From: Hyaloperonospora brassicae
Taxonomy: Eukaryota; Oomycota; Peronosporomycetes; Peronosporales; Peronosporaceae
Assembly (NCBI GenBank): GCA_947650285.1
Contig: CANTFL010001332.1
Location: 496,001 to 560,000, forward strand
Length of the DNA stretch: 64,000 nt
Direction: 5' to 3'
Shown here: positions 34,914-46,517 of the stretch, piece by piece
How the letters are laid out: every line of letters begins with the position of its first letter
Numbering within the stretch: the stretch's first letter is position 1
Translations under genes and position numbers: made by a program
Notes under the pieces: generated by a model
What the model saw: only the letters and a program-made list of their open reading frames with translations
Databases searched by the model: none
Told to the model about the DNA's origin: nothing

Positions 34914-35513
34914 ATAGTTAGGGCTTTCCTTCTACTTGCCCTCGCGCTCGTCGTGCTTGCCGTCAGCGGCGTTCTTCCGGACGCAGGTGCTAGAACGTCG
35001 ACGAAGGTGACCACGCCGGGCCTGAACTCGACTACTCCATCTGAGTCTGGCGACATCCGGGGGGATCGAAAAGGTGTCTATCGTAATGGAGATAGCCGCG
35101 AAGAAAGAATGGCATTGCCCGTGCTTGATTTGGAGAGGGCAGAGGAGGTGGCAACATCTGTCCACCAGACCGAGTCAAGTACAGGTCCAACATGGTGGGA
35201 AACGCAAACGCTTGTGTTACAGGCGAAAGAACAAGTCGCTTTGATGTCGGCGCAGCTGAAGCACCTATATGACTCGCTTCTCCCCAGGGTTCACAATTCC
35301 TATGTGCAGGAGGCGTTAGATCTGGTCGAAGATGGAGCGACGTATCCTGTTCTTTTCAACAGAGGTGTCCATCCGAAACATTACCGGGATGCGTTGATAT
35401 ACAAGTCGGGCTATCTCAATTTGTATCGCCACATCATAGCACGACTGGAGGCGATGAGATATGGCAAGTACTGTATACAACGTGAACGGGCAATCAATGG
35501 TGAAATAGCGTGA
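34914..35513 (+). pseudogene. RXLR-EER-like secreted effector gene, start codon lost
   Basis: An uninterrupted frame of 199 codons has a hydrophobic N-terminus typical of a signal peptide (FLLLALALVVLAVSG, then PDAGA as a likely cleavage region). RGDR follows at about residue 49 and SREER at about 61-65, which is the spacing of RXLR-dEER effectors with Leu replaced in the RXLR. The C-terminal part is helical, and GVHPKHYRDAL...YLNLYRHII resembles the end of a WY-type fold. No ATG precedes the signal peptide: the frame is open from 34869 and ATA (34914) stands where a start would be expected. The gene is therefore probably silent, unless a non-AUG codon is used. A solo LTR sits about 70 bp upstream. 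Such proteins are exported into plant tissue; no specific activity is inferred. Confidence 0.62.
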
Positions 35514-38500
35514 GGCCTCGAGTCGGGAGTAAGGTAAGTACCTCCGGCAAATGTACGCGCTAGTGAAGAAGGAAGGCTGCCCAGGACCCCGGAAAATGAA
35601 TGAGGGATGTTTGTTTCGAATGATAATGGATTGCCCTCTATATTATGTGTCACCTGTTATATCGTGTGAAATACCAGTAGATGCACGGTGCATTTGATCG
35701 GTGGCCACGAGCCTCCGTCGTTTCTGAATAGGTGCAAGTGTGTGGTATTGACATCGTTATTACTTATGAGAAGAGTGTCTGACTCGACAATGCAAAACTG
35801 TATAGAATGAGCGAAATGGAGGTTCATGCTGATGAGATTCTTGATAAGACTGGTAAAAGGTATCAGCGGTGGATCTATAGTAATATGATGCCTGATATCT
35901 TCGCGAGGCTGAGCAAACAGCCGTTGCAAGTCAGCAAAAACTCAAAGAATGTAAACAGAAGTAGGAGCTTGTATTAATGTCACACATTAGACGCTGCGAG
36001 GTGAACGGGAGATCCAGTTGCATACATTAGCATCAGGGTCTCGTAAATGTAGATCGTATCGCAGCAGATAAAGTCGTAGAATTGATTATCTTAACGTTTT
36101 GTGATCGCTAATCAGTGTAGGCTTTTTGCTCATTGCCTAATACAAACATGGCAATTCGTCTACAGCCATCCCGATAGTCTTAGACGCGTGCAATGAGTGG
36201 TGTACGAATAGGCAGCAAACATGACTATAGTTGAATACTCCATGAGTAAGAGAAAGTGTTTATGCTAGAATTGTATCAGTATACAGTATCGTCAGTTCTT
36301 ACTACGTGTCCAACGTGGACCTATAGGCTCGACATACCTACGCTTGTGTGCATATTGTCCTCCACTGCAAAAAGTAACATTACACTCCACCTCATAGCTA
36401 TATTACACATATTGATCCAAGTGCAATATTGCTTTTTGCAGTGGAGGCGATGGCTACGATAAAGACGGGTTCAGGTGCAATGTTGCTTTCGCAGGGCAAA
36501 GATAATGTCTACACGCGTATGTACTCATGAGATGGATAATTTACGTGCAGTGTTGCGATTCGCAGTGGAAGACAATGTGCACACAAGCGTAGGTACCTCG
36601 AGTCTTTAGGGGCACGTCAGACACGAAGCAAGATCTAAAAATACTTCACTATACAGCTACTTTTTGGCATGTTCACTTTGATTGACTTCGCTTAAAATGA
36701 TGAAGCTCGTATCGTAAATCTAATAATGTGGCAAAGATTTTGACGCTATTAGATCAGCGCAAATACAACACCCACCAGTGGCAGCTTCATTGTACTGACG
36801 ACTGTAATCTTCTATAAATATGAACAGTTTTGTTAGCTATCTATCTTCTTTAATCCCGAAGCTAATTTAAAAAGGATCGACATCTCTTCAGAATGCATAG
36901 TGTATAATTAATTAATTGCGGCATATTAGCATTCGATTTTCACTGCTGTAAGTATGTCTGTTCACGATTCATAGTCCCAAGTAATCCGTCTATCCGATCC
37001 ATATAAAAATAGTTTTGCACGTTGAAATACCGTATATGAATAAGTGCTCCCTCTGTATCTGCAAATACGCGGCAATCGTTCCGTATAATTTGCATTGAAT
37101 GCGTGCGCTATGCAACATCCTCCTTGCGCAAGCAAAGTTCGATAAATATGTAGAGATACTAACATCCTCACTTGGCTTACTCCAAAGATATGGTCAATGG
37201 AATTGTCGGTCGTAATGATTGGATTGTAACAAGCTATATGACAGTTTAGTCTGAATCATACTTAAGTACATCCACTATCTATTGCATGTATCATAAAGCG
37301 TCTTAGACGGTACTGTGTCAAAAGCAATACACATTTAGATCTAACTAAATCATCATATCGAATCTTTGCACGTATCTACCGCCATACTAAAATTATAAAC
37401 CCGATCCTTGACTTCTCATTGATGGTAACTAAAACGAAGCGTTCGGTTTCAATACGTATCAGTTCTTTTCAGATGTCTATTTCTACTTCAACGGCGATAT
37501 AGAAAATTGGCTTACTACGAAGACCTTCCAAAAGATGTAGTCTCTGGCGTTGGATACCAAATAATTTACCGAGTAAACTTCGAAGAGGGTGTGCTTCGCA
37601 AAAGTCACCTACAGATTTAACTGCAGTGTTGCTGTCTGCCACATTGCATTCGTGTTTTGTCGGGCTAAAGAATAAGCTACAAGTGAGGCTTGCACTCGTA
37701 GAAAATTATTATCGAGCATTGATGATCTAAGCTATGTTACGATAGCTATAACCAATAGAGGCATGCAAAGCTACGGGTCGTATGCCTACAAATGACCCAC
37801 TAGTCGTATTGTACTCTAAGGAAAAGCATAGGATGATGTATAAAATTTAGCAAAATTATGTCCGACGACATCGTCATAAAATCATTGACTACATATATCA
37901 CGCAAATGATGCCCCACTAATTGGTACTAGATTATTATGCGCTGTAAGTAAAAAACAGAATGCGGGCCACTACACACATAGGGGCAGTAAGATGCTTCTT
38001 AGTACAGATATTGCGCCTATACAAGCCAATGTAAGTTAGAGAGTATTCCAGCTCTTGTCAGAACAGAGGGTCACGTGTTATAGACCTCTGTAGTTGAATT
38101 GGACAAAAAGACACACCAATTGTATAAGCCCCATCTTAACCATATCTTACAAGCTCTCTCCATCGATCCCATAGTTCAGGGTCTTATGTGTCAAAGCGAA
38201 AAAGGCAATTCAAACGGGTCATTAGTAAATACCCTTGATAAATACAGTATCTTATATACATATCCATCTATGCTTAATAAGTCTCCCCCGAAAAATTTTG
38301 TGGACTGGGTGTAAGCTTTCAGATCACAATTCTCTGCTTTAAGTGTAAAAGCTCATCTTAAGCCCTCGATTGGTTATGCGGCGGTTTTAACGCATCGACA
38401 GTGCACACATCAACAATCTTATCATGCGTTGTAAGAGTATGTTATGTGCAAAGCCTTCGTGTGTAAAACTCCAAATTTCGAAACGTTCATTCCGGTCGGA

Positions 38501-40133
38501 TATGTCGATTATTATTTTTGTCGTGTCAACTTGTATGCAATATGGCTGGCTCATTTGACTGAGCCAAATTCTGGCATGTCAATATATAAGCTTTCGGTTG
38601 ATTCACATACATCGATTGATAAAAGTATCGGCTAATTGTTGCTGTATTATCGGTAGACACCGTTGACCCTCCTCATGCGTTCTATATATCGATCATGTAT
38701 GTAATAGCAGAGTCAGGGTTTGCGCATGTCAAGTCATGCGTATAACTTTGCGATGTGACGTTTAATCTAATCTTGGTACCTACGTCAATCACGAATGCGA
38801 AAGCAGGGTCGAGTTTTCTTTACTCTCGTCAATTCATGCGTATAAACTTTGCGATGCGACGTTTTGCTTTAACATTAATGGAAAACTGACATGGCACTGA
38901 TGGCTGACCTAGCGACAAAAAAGAGACAATTACTTGATTGCCTTCCATTCGAGATCGCACCAATGAAGTCTTTATTCAAGGATTTAAATGATCCTTGACC
39001 ACCGTGTTACTGTTATGTGTGTCCATGATCTCCCGACGGACACCGATGCGGTATTAGAATGACGGGGCATGTCGCTTGTGCTGACGCAGTGTTTTCTGCC
39101 TAGACAGATACAAGCGTAGAAACGTGGACCAAAACATCACCTACATTGTTGCGGATGAGGAAACGATGGTAAGATCATAAGCGCTTAGTTGAATAAATGC
39201 GAGACTTTCTATTATATCATAACCCACTACTATCGATGTAGAGCTGTTGTAAGACATGGTAGTTTATATTTTGCTTTATACATGATGCGACAACCTTTTC
39301 ACCGCGCATCGCGCGCCCACTTTTTTTTGCGGCACCGCTTATCAATGACATTGTCTGCATATACATTGCGGTAAAAAATGTTGCCAAATACTTCGGTTGA
39401 AGTAGACTAACCTTTCCTACAACTCTTAAGGTCATCAGATACTGTAAGTAGTAACCAGTTGGGTAATGTTGCTATATATTGACTGTCAAAAGATTTCGTT
39501 GACATTGTTCTCTTTTGAAATCTATGTACCATCACATGATAAGACATACTTCTTCACCGTATTTCAGCAAAGATAACGGCCACTTATCATTAATATTAGC
39601 TTTTGTAAATGTCTACAATACGCTTTTACTGGTATACTTTTGCACATCTTCACCATTGATTTAGAGCTTCCATCAACTGTGCAACAACCGGTACTAAGAT
39701 CGCGTCAAAGAGCTAATCATTTTATCGGATAAGTTTCAGGTTCTAACACCAGGAATGTTATGAGATTGCGATTTACAGCGCAAGGCGGTGCTTAGCAGGC
39801 CATGGTGTTACTGTGAACCGGCCACATAACTTTGGGTCCATGCCATGAAGCTTAAGGACAACAATGTGGATCGTTTGCAGAGTGAGAACAAATCAGTTAA
39901 TCTCGATTCCACACAACGAGGTAGCGACAAGTTTAGCTAGTACTGTACAACAATGGTCTATAAATAACGAAAATAAATGAAGAGCATGTTTTAGGCATTA
40001 TTACAACGATGTTAACCGAAGATAATATGCCATCGGACAGACGAACGATACAAGATAGAATACGTACAAGGCTTCCACGCGAACGGTGAGGGTGAACAAG
40101 GACTGGGGATAAGCAATGTATTGTACCTCAGTT
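35514..40133. other. AT-rich gene-free region
   Basis: No coding frame above about 90 codons and no recognisable domain. It contains the 36.3-36.6 kb inverted repeat described separately and a short direct repeat (tcatgcgtataa...ctttgcgatg) at about 38735 and 38835. Composition and stop density suggest long-decayed repeats. Confidence 0.55.
36320..36611. repeat. Inverted repeat with internal repeat units
   Basis: The left arm (36320-36385) pairs with the right arm (36545-36611); both contain cctacgcttgtgtgca or its complement. Between and within the arms, a motif gtgcartrttgc...gcag recurs in direct orientation at about 36420, 36476 and 36545. The whole could fold into one long hairpin of about 290 bp. 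It may be a foldback or MITE-like element; no target duplication was found. Confidence 0.6.
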
Positions 40134-40557
40134 TGTAACGGGTGAACCTGTTATATGCAATTGACGCCACGTTTGGTCAATGAAAATATTATCTCTATTA
40201 ATTATATTTTCTAGTTTTTACTGGGAAATGTTGTTGCCGTCAAAGGCAGCATTTGGCACCGCTCCACTCACCCGATGAAAACAATAGACCACCTTTTTGA
40301 CCTTAACTATCACCAATAGCTGCTAGATGCAAACATGTCGTTTATTATAGTTATAGTGAGATCAAAAGAATGTTAAATATAGAGACTGAACGATAGTACA
40401 TTCAGTTCCAGTTTTTCACTCATTCAACGGACATTTTCGAAACATTCAGCCTTCCTCTGCACGCACAGTGTGCGTGATAATTCAAGGCACCTGCTTAAAC
40501 TGCTTCAGTGTAGGTAGCTTGTACTGTGTCAGTACAAGCGGAGGAAGGCCCGTTTCA
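40134..40557 (+). repeat. Probable solo LTR, family D
   Basis: It begins TGTAACGGGTGAACCTGTTA, a hairpin like other LTR starts here, and ends GGCCCGTTTCA. It is flanked by CAGTT on the left and CAGCT on the right, a near-match to a 5-bp duplication. Inside are hairpins CACGCAC with GTGCGTG and GCTTGTAC with GTACAAGC. It has no internal coding region. Confidence 0.55.
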
Positions 40558-43500
40558 CAGCTCTTTCGATAGTAGACTGACGAGACTAGAGCACGCCTGG
40601 ACGGGTGAAGGACACTTTTGTGTATGCTAGGCAGTGTTTGCATCATGGAATTGTGGACGCAACGATAAACGAGCGAAGTCCTAGCATGCAGACGTGAGTA
40701 ATGAAAGACAGACTCGTGGAGTATAATGAAATGATTATGAGATAACTCCTAGCTCGAGCAAACATGTGAGCTGATGAGCCAATGCAAAGTACAAGCTGCA
40801 CGTTCGATGCTAGGTCTCGCGTCCATTGTCCATTGAATAGACATATCTATTCTCTCTCCCTTTCCAATTGTTGTCGATTTTTTGTTCACCTCCATGGACT
40901 GCTTTGTAAAGGTGCGCATAAGTTGTTTGAATAGCGTCATTAAGCGTCAAAGCATCAGACGATCAAGACGAAGAAGAGTGACAGAGACGGCGATACATAG
41001 ACATGCTCTGACAGCAATAACACAACAGCGTACATACCCTTTTGACAAATTTGATGAACCATGCTTGTGGTACCATTGCATTGCCTCATCATGAAATTCA
41101 CTTCTGTCGTCTAAGTCTTGGTAAAATCGCTTCTGTCGTCTAAGTCTTGGTAAAATAGCGTCGACATCGCGCGTTTACGTTTTGTCGAACAGTCTAGGCA
41201 AGTCTTTCCTAAACTGGTGTCGAGAATAATTCTCTCGATTTGCACAGCGCGGACTCCCTGTCGCCGTATCAATTTGTCGGGACAAGTGTTCGATGAGAGT
41301 TGAGTGAAAAGCAGTTCGAATGAATGTCACGTGATCAGTAACGTTAGCTGATCGAACATGAAAGTGTCTTCCGCGCTACACTTTCGTATCAAGATATGGT
41401 GATTATTTCTAAATAAGCAACTCTAAAATGAGACAAAGCATGTTTAGTACCTGTAATCTACATAAATGATCGTAGCGAAAAAGCCGAGAAAGCAAACGTG
41501 CTGAGAAGTTGAGCGGACACAAGAAATGATCGACGCACGGTAAGAAAATGCGCGAGAGACATTGCTCACATGAAAAGGTGTTTGATCAAGCTTCCTATGG
41601 TATTGTTGTGTGTCGACAGTTAATCGTTTGTGTCGTCTCTTTGGCATCCGAAAGGACTACGTAACATATCGATTAGCGCCGGTCGTTTTTCTCGAAGCGA
41701 CTCGTCGAGTCTCCACCAGCTAAGTTAGCACTCGCTGAGTTCGACTCGTCGAGTCCTAGTATCTATTGACTCGAGATAGGTACACGAGAAGCGGGAGAAG
41801 CAAGGAGAGCTACACAAGTAGTGTCCATGAAAGTTAAGTCAGGTCATGTGTTTTCTTAGCCGTTAACAAAAGGGAACAAATGCTCTACTCATCCATTTAC
41901 ACAAGAAAGCCAAGCTGTCGAAGTGCTGACAAAACCGCTCTATTTGTTGAGTTTTCGCGATGGCACGGATCGGGTGGATCTTGCTTCTTGCGGTGGTCGA
42001 TATCGCATACGAGGGAACAGATCGAAAGCTTCCTGGACATGCACATCTAACAATTTTGTATCTGCTCTGCACGTAACAGCCATATCATTCACCTGCTAGA
42101 GCCCTCACTCTATGCATAAAGACATATGTTCCGACACAAGCCAAATTTTACTTGCGATAAAGGGCCAACGATCCGCATCCTTCTTCGACACTTGATGCAG
42201 GGCTTGTATCGGATCTAGACGAAAAGTTAAATCTCGTTGTGGAAACAGGCTGAAGGCAAGAGCCTCATCTGCATTTGCACGTCGCTTGCGAGCGACATCT
42301 GGCCCTATCTTCGATGCATGCAATATCGCTGTCCTCAAATCAGAAGGTGCTGGAGTGCCCCCGAGCCACAAACGTGCCCACTTCCAACGTATATGCTCGT
42401 CCGAGATCCCAGTTTTGCTAGTCCTTAGCTGCATGGACTGAGCTGTCAGCAGCGACGTACCGATGCACATGATTTACGTGCTGACTGGCAATGGTCTGAG
42501 CGCACAAAAAGAGTACCTCGGGCCCTTGCGGTCTCTGCACACATGTGAGCAGTGTCGTTGCGAATGCAAACGCATATACGACAAGTGTTTGGGCCTTGTA
42601 GACGGTACGGCAGCGAGCAGTCGCCCTTGCAGTACAGGCTAATTTGTCCCGCTTCTAGAAGCATCTACCGCTGCAGCCAGATGCTGCTCGCGAATCCGCA
42701 CTTTCGTCTGTCCACTGGTGGTGTGTTGACTCGCCGGCAGCTGCATGTGCATAGGACGGACGTGATCGAAAGACCCCGTAAACGAAGGGAACACATGTCG
42801 CCTCCAGTATCCGACAGATGAGTCGTCTTTCCATCCATGTAAAATCGCAGAGACGGATGTCGCGAAAATGATGTCTGTAGGGCTCTTGGAGAAAGAAAAA
42901 TAGTGCCAGGGCCGCTTCTGCCTGCGACTCGACATCAGCACCACCACGATTTCGAGAAACCGGCTGTCACTGGATCTTTACGCTCGGGTCGGAAGGTGTC
43001 TGCACTGTCTCCAGCTTCCTGGCTCAGCTACTGTTCAGAAATGGCTCTTGCTGTCCGCGGTGGCTTTGCCTTACCGGCTGCTCCTTGCGTCTGGTTTACG
43101 TGAACATGTCCGTGGCTAGAAAGAGGTCCAACTGCTGTTTCCCGTCTCGGTCGTACCGCTTTTCCTGGATTGTGACGGTGTGGAGTTGCAAGAGAGGGCT
43201 GTCCACGCTCTGTTACCAAGTGGTCGGTGGATACACGTGGCTGCTTGTGTACCTTCCTGGCCCGCTTGAATCCCCCACGTCGTGCCTTGTGTAGATGGCG
43301 CAAGACAATGCCCCACCATAGGCTCAACTTGCTACGCCAACTCACAATGTCAGCGATATCACGGAACAAGCGCTCGATACCAGCGCGCACCCTCTGAGGT
43401 AGCGCCAGGGCCGGTCAAACGAAAAGGTGCTTGCTTGTTCCTGAGCATGTAAGCGCTGTTGTTTGCGGCCTCGTTGACTGGAATAAGGTGAACATTCGAC

Positions 43501-44070
43501 AGTCCGTCGCGCTCGTGCAACTTTTGAGGGAAAAAACATATGCATGAGCTCTTCGTGTGGCCGGTGCGTGCCATATGCTTCGAGTGCATAGAATCGTTTT
43601 CTCGTCCCGCATTGTACAGCTTCAACGATCAAGTAGCTAGGAGGAACTCGGTAGCATACTTAGCCCCTTTGCACTTCGGGAGGGTGTGTGCTATGCCAGC
43701 GCGTATCCAGAGCTGCGCAGTGATGGGTGAACATTGACAAGTGCCCACTCTCCTGCAAGCCAGCTCGGTCTTGGGGTCTGGTACCCCCCCCCCGCGCGAC
43801 AATACAAGTGCTGGTGTACACATATCTGCATTGCCGGCCTGTATCTCTCGCAGTATGCTGACGTTGGAGAAGTCTCAGAACTCGCTCAGTCGTAGGTGTG
43901 AAGAAGACGCCTCGACACACGCTGCTGCCCACGGGTGCACATAGCTCCGGCAGTACGTGACTCAGACTTGCAGAGCGTATGCAATCAGTGCGTACCATTC
44001 CCACTACGCTGTCCCCAATGTGGGAACGTCAACCAGACCAAAACGCACGCGTCCCCCGTTCCTCCCTGCA
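40558..44070. other. Gene-poor region upstream of the housekeeping block
   Basis: From about 42.1 to 43.6 kb the sequence is GC-richer, and minus-strand frames (42105-42470, 42639-42947, 43028-43390) look like fragments of a coding region, but they do not join into a recognisable protein. A 29-bp tandem duplication lies at 41101-41158, and the palindrome-like GACTCGTCGAGTC occurs twice near 41.70 and 41.74 kb. Confidence 0.45.
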
Positions 44071-44086
44071 CCATTCCTCAATTGTC
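44071..44086 (+). promoter_or_regulatory. Oomycete initiator element of the ALDH gene
   Basis: The sequence accattcctcaattgt contains CATTCCTCAATT, which fits the oomycete initiator consensus (GCTCATTYYNCAWTTT) at nearly every position of its core. It lies about 55 bases upstream of the ATG at 44128, the usual distance, and so supports that start. Confidence 0.65.
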
Positions 44087-44127
44087 GCGGACCAACGCAG
44101 CACGCTAAACACCACTGCCCTATTGCC

Positions 44128-45699
44128 ATGCAACGTCACGCGCTACGCCGTGTCGCACGCACGAGCAGCTGCCGCAGCAACAGCTCCGTGGCTGTCCAGA
44201 CCATGTCGGTCAATCCGCGGCCGCGACGCTTCTCCGTGCACGTCCCCGTGAAGCAGACGCACTTGTTCATCAACAACCAGTTCGTGCCGTCGTCCACGGG
44301 CGCCACGTTCGACACGTTCAATCCGGCCACGGAAGAGAAGATCGCGTCGATCGCCGAGGCGTCTCCGGCCGACATTGACGCGGCTGTCGACGCTGCACGC
44401 ACTGCGTTCCACGGCCCGTGGCGCACCATCGACGCTGTCGAGCGCAGCCGTCTGTTGTTCCGCCTTGCAGACCTCATGGAGCAAAACGGCGACGAGCTGG
44501 CGCGACTCGAAGCGCTTGACGCGGGCAAACCCACGGCGCTGGCTCGTGTCGTCGACGTGCAAGCGGCTCTGGACGTGCTGCGGTACTACGCTGGCTGGGC
44601 CGACAAGATCCACGGCACTACGATCCCCATCTCGGGTCCCTACTTGTGCTACACGAAGCAAGAGCCCGTGGGCGTGTGTGCCCAGCTCGTCCCGTGGAAC
44701 TTCCCAATGATTATGACGTGCTTGAAGCTCGGGGCGACACTTGCAACGGGGAACACGGTGGTGCTAAAGCCCGCCACGCAGACGTCGCTCACGGCGCTGC
44801 GCATAGCTGAGCTTGTTGTCGAGGCGGGCTTCCCCGAGGGTGTGGTCAACATTGTCACGGGCGCGGGCGGTTCCGTTGGCTCGTACCTCGTGCAGCACCC
44901 ACACGTGGACAAGATCGCGTTCACGGGCTCGTCCAAGACGGGGCTGACCATCATGCGCTCGGCGCACGTCGTCAACCTCAAGCGCATGAGCCTCGAGCTC
45001 GGCGGCAAGTCGGCGAACATCATTCTCGACGACGCCGACATCGACGCGGCCATCCAGCAGTCCCAAATGGGGCTGTTCATCAACGCCGGTCAGCTGTGCA
45101 TCTGCGGCAGCCGCGTGTACGTGCAAGAAGGAATCTACGACGAGTTCGTGCGCCGGTCGGCCGAAGCGGCGAGCGCCATCAAAGTCGGGGACCCCACGGA
45201 CCCGGCGACCGAACAAGGGCCGCAGATCGACGGTGTGCAGATGGAAAAGGTGTTGGGCTACATCGAGTCAGGTAAGCGCGACGGCGCGCGCTTACTGTGC
45301 GGCGGCAAGCGCTGGGGCGACAAGGGCTTTTTCATTGAGCCGACGGTCTTTGCAGACGTGACGGAGAACATGGCCATTGCACGCGAAGAGATCTTTGGCC
45401 CCGTCATGTCGATCCTCAAGTTCAAGACAATCGACGAAGTCATTGAACGGGCCAACGACTCGGAGTTTGGGCTCGGGGCGGGCGTCGTCACGGCCAACTT
45501 GGACAACGCGATCAAGATCTCGAACGGCGTGCGCGCTGGCACTGTGTTTGTCAACTGCTACGCTGTGATTGACCCGCGTGCGCCGTTTGGAGGCTTTAAG
45601 AACTCGGGGCTCGGCCGCGAGCAGGGCGAACAAGGGCTGGACAGCTACTTGGAGACCAAGACGGTCATTATCAAGCGTCCGCATGACTCGATGCCATAA
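44128..45699 (+). CDS. Aldehyde dehydrogenase (NAD+), probably mitochondrial
   Basis: It encodes 523 residues of the ALDH superfamily (ALDH2-like), which oxidises aldehydes to acids with NAD(P)+. Visible motifs: VLKPATQTSL (cofactor-binding Lys), FTGSSKTG (the GSTEVG-type turn), LELGGKSANII (general-base Glu), INAGQLCICGSR (catalytic Cys) and EEIFGPVMSILKF. The first 50 residues are rich in Arg, Ser and Ala with few acids, consistent with a mitochondrial presequence. The frame stays open upstream to a GTG at 43957, but the ATG at 44128 is preferred because of the initiator just upstream. The active-site segment reads GQLCICG rather than the common GQCCxAG; the aligned catalytic Cys is kept. 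Confidence 0.94.
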   Translation: MQRHALRRVARTSSCRSNSSVAVQTMSVNPRPRRFSVHVPVKQTHLFINNQFVPSSTGATFDTFNPATEEKIASIAEASPADIDAAVDAARTAFHGPWRTIDAVERSRLLFRLADLMEQNGDELARLEALDAGKPTALARVVDVQAALDVLRYYAGWADKIHGTTIPISGPYLCYTKQEPVGVCAQLVPWNFPMIMTCLKLGATLATGNTVVLKPATQTSLTALRIAELVVEAGFPEGVVNIVTGAGGSVGSYLVQHPHVDKIAFTGSSKTGLTIMRSAHVVNLKRMSLELGGKSANIILDDADIDAAIQQSQMGLFINAGQLCICGSRVYVQEGIYDEFVRRSAEAASAIKVGDPTDPATEQGPQIDGVQMEKVLGYIESGKRDGARLLCGGKRWGDKGFFIEPTVFADVTENMAIAREEIFGPVMSILKFKTIDEVIERANDSEFGLGAGVVTANLDNAIKISNGVRAGTVFVNCYAVIDPRAPFGGFKNSGLGREQGEQGLDSYLETKTVIIKRPHDSMP

Positions 45700-46517
45700 G
45701 AGGGTAGACAGTGAGGTACGGCGAGACAAAAGGGGGTGGCGGAGGCGAGAGGGTATACGTATACAACACGAATAAGCGTAAACAGTCAAATTGCGTCGAT
45801 CGAGCGGTCGATGGAAATGATGTACGTGACACCAACAAAAGGGACCGACGCCATCGCTCGCTCGCTTCGGCTGCTGCTGCCGTCCTTCGGTTTGTAACTT
45901 TAGCGTTGGTCATGTTCTTCTGCTGCTTCTTTTTTCGACCAATCACATTGGCAAACGAGCGCTGACGTCGACGAAAGCATGAGCGATCCGTGTCGCCATG
46001 ACTTGTTTTCTACCAATCACTTCGCGTGCTCGGTCAGCCGCGCCAACGAGTGGCTTCGGTCGAGTCCGCCCGCCCAGCGCCACTTTGGATTTTACACCGT
46101 TGGTCCGCCGCTGCCGCGTCTTCACGCCCGCGCTCTCCTCGCCCCTGTCCCCTCGCCCGCCTCGTCTGTGCGACACCGCCGACGCCGACCCGCGCGCTCT
46201 CTCTCTGATCTGAACTGCCCGGCGACTTTCGCGACTTGGCTACAGTGCATGCGTTTGCAAATCACGTGCGACCACATTGATTCTACAAGCAGTGCCTCGA
46301 CGTGGAAGCGCAAGAGACAGGCCGAACCAGCTGGACGTTGTCGTTGCCCGGGTCTTTCCCTCCGTCACCATTCCTCGTTTCGCTCTCAACACGCGCACGT
46401 GAGCTCACGCACGAGACAGGACGAGACGCCGCTTGTTTCCCGCTAATTTGGAAGTGCGTTTTCGCCGTTCTTGGACACTGTAACTGGCGTGTGTCGACAC
46501 GTGGATACTTGTGCACC
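45700..46517. other. Intergenic region and eIF5 leader
   Basis: No separate gene is seen. A CATTCCTCGTTT stretch near 46369-46380 resembles the oomycete initiator, so the eIF5 transcript may start about 140 bases before its ATG. Frames that cross this region lack conserved features. Confidence 0.5.

Noticed and set aside
41699..41754. Palindromic GACTCGTCGAGTC pair as a regulatory site
   Set aside because: It lies in gene-free DNA, more than 2 kb from any gene, with nothing to indicate function.
42105..43632. Host gene on the minus strand, possibly a membrane protein
   Set aside because: Frames are separate, with no consistent splice sites or recognisable domain; left as possible decayed coding DNA.
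43957..44127. Longer N-terminus of the aldehyde dehydrogenase
   Set aside because: The upstream extension starts at GTG and the initiator at 44071 lies within it; ATG 44128 fits better.
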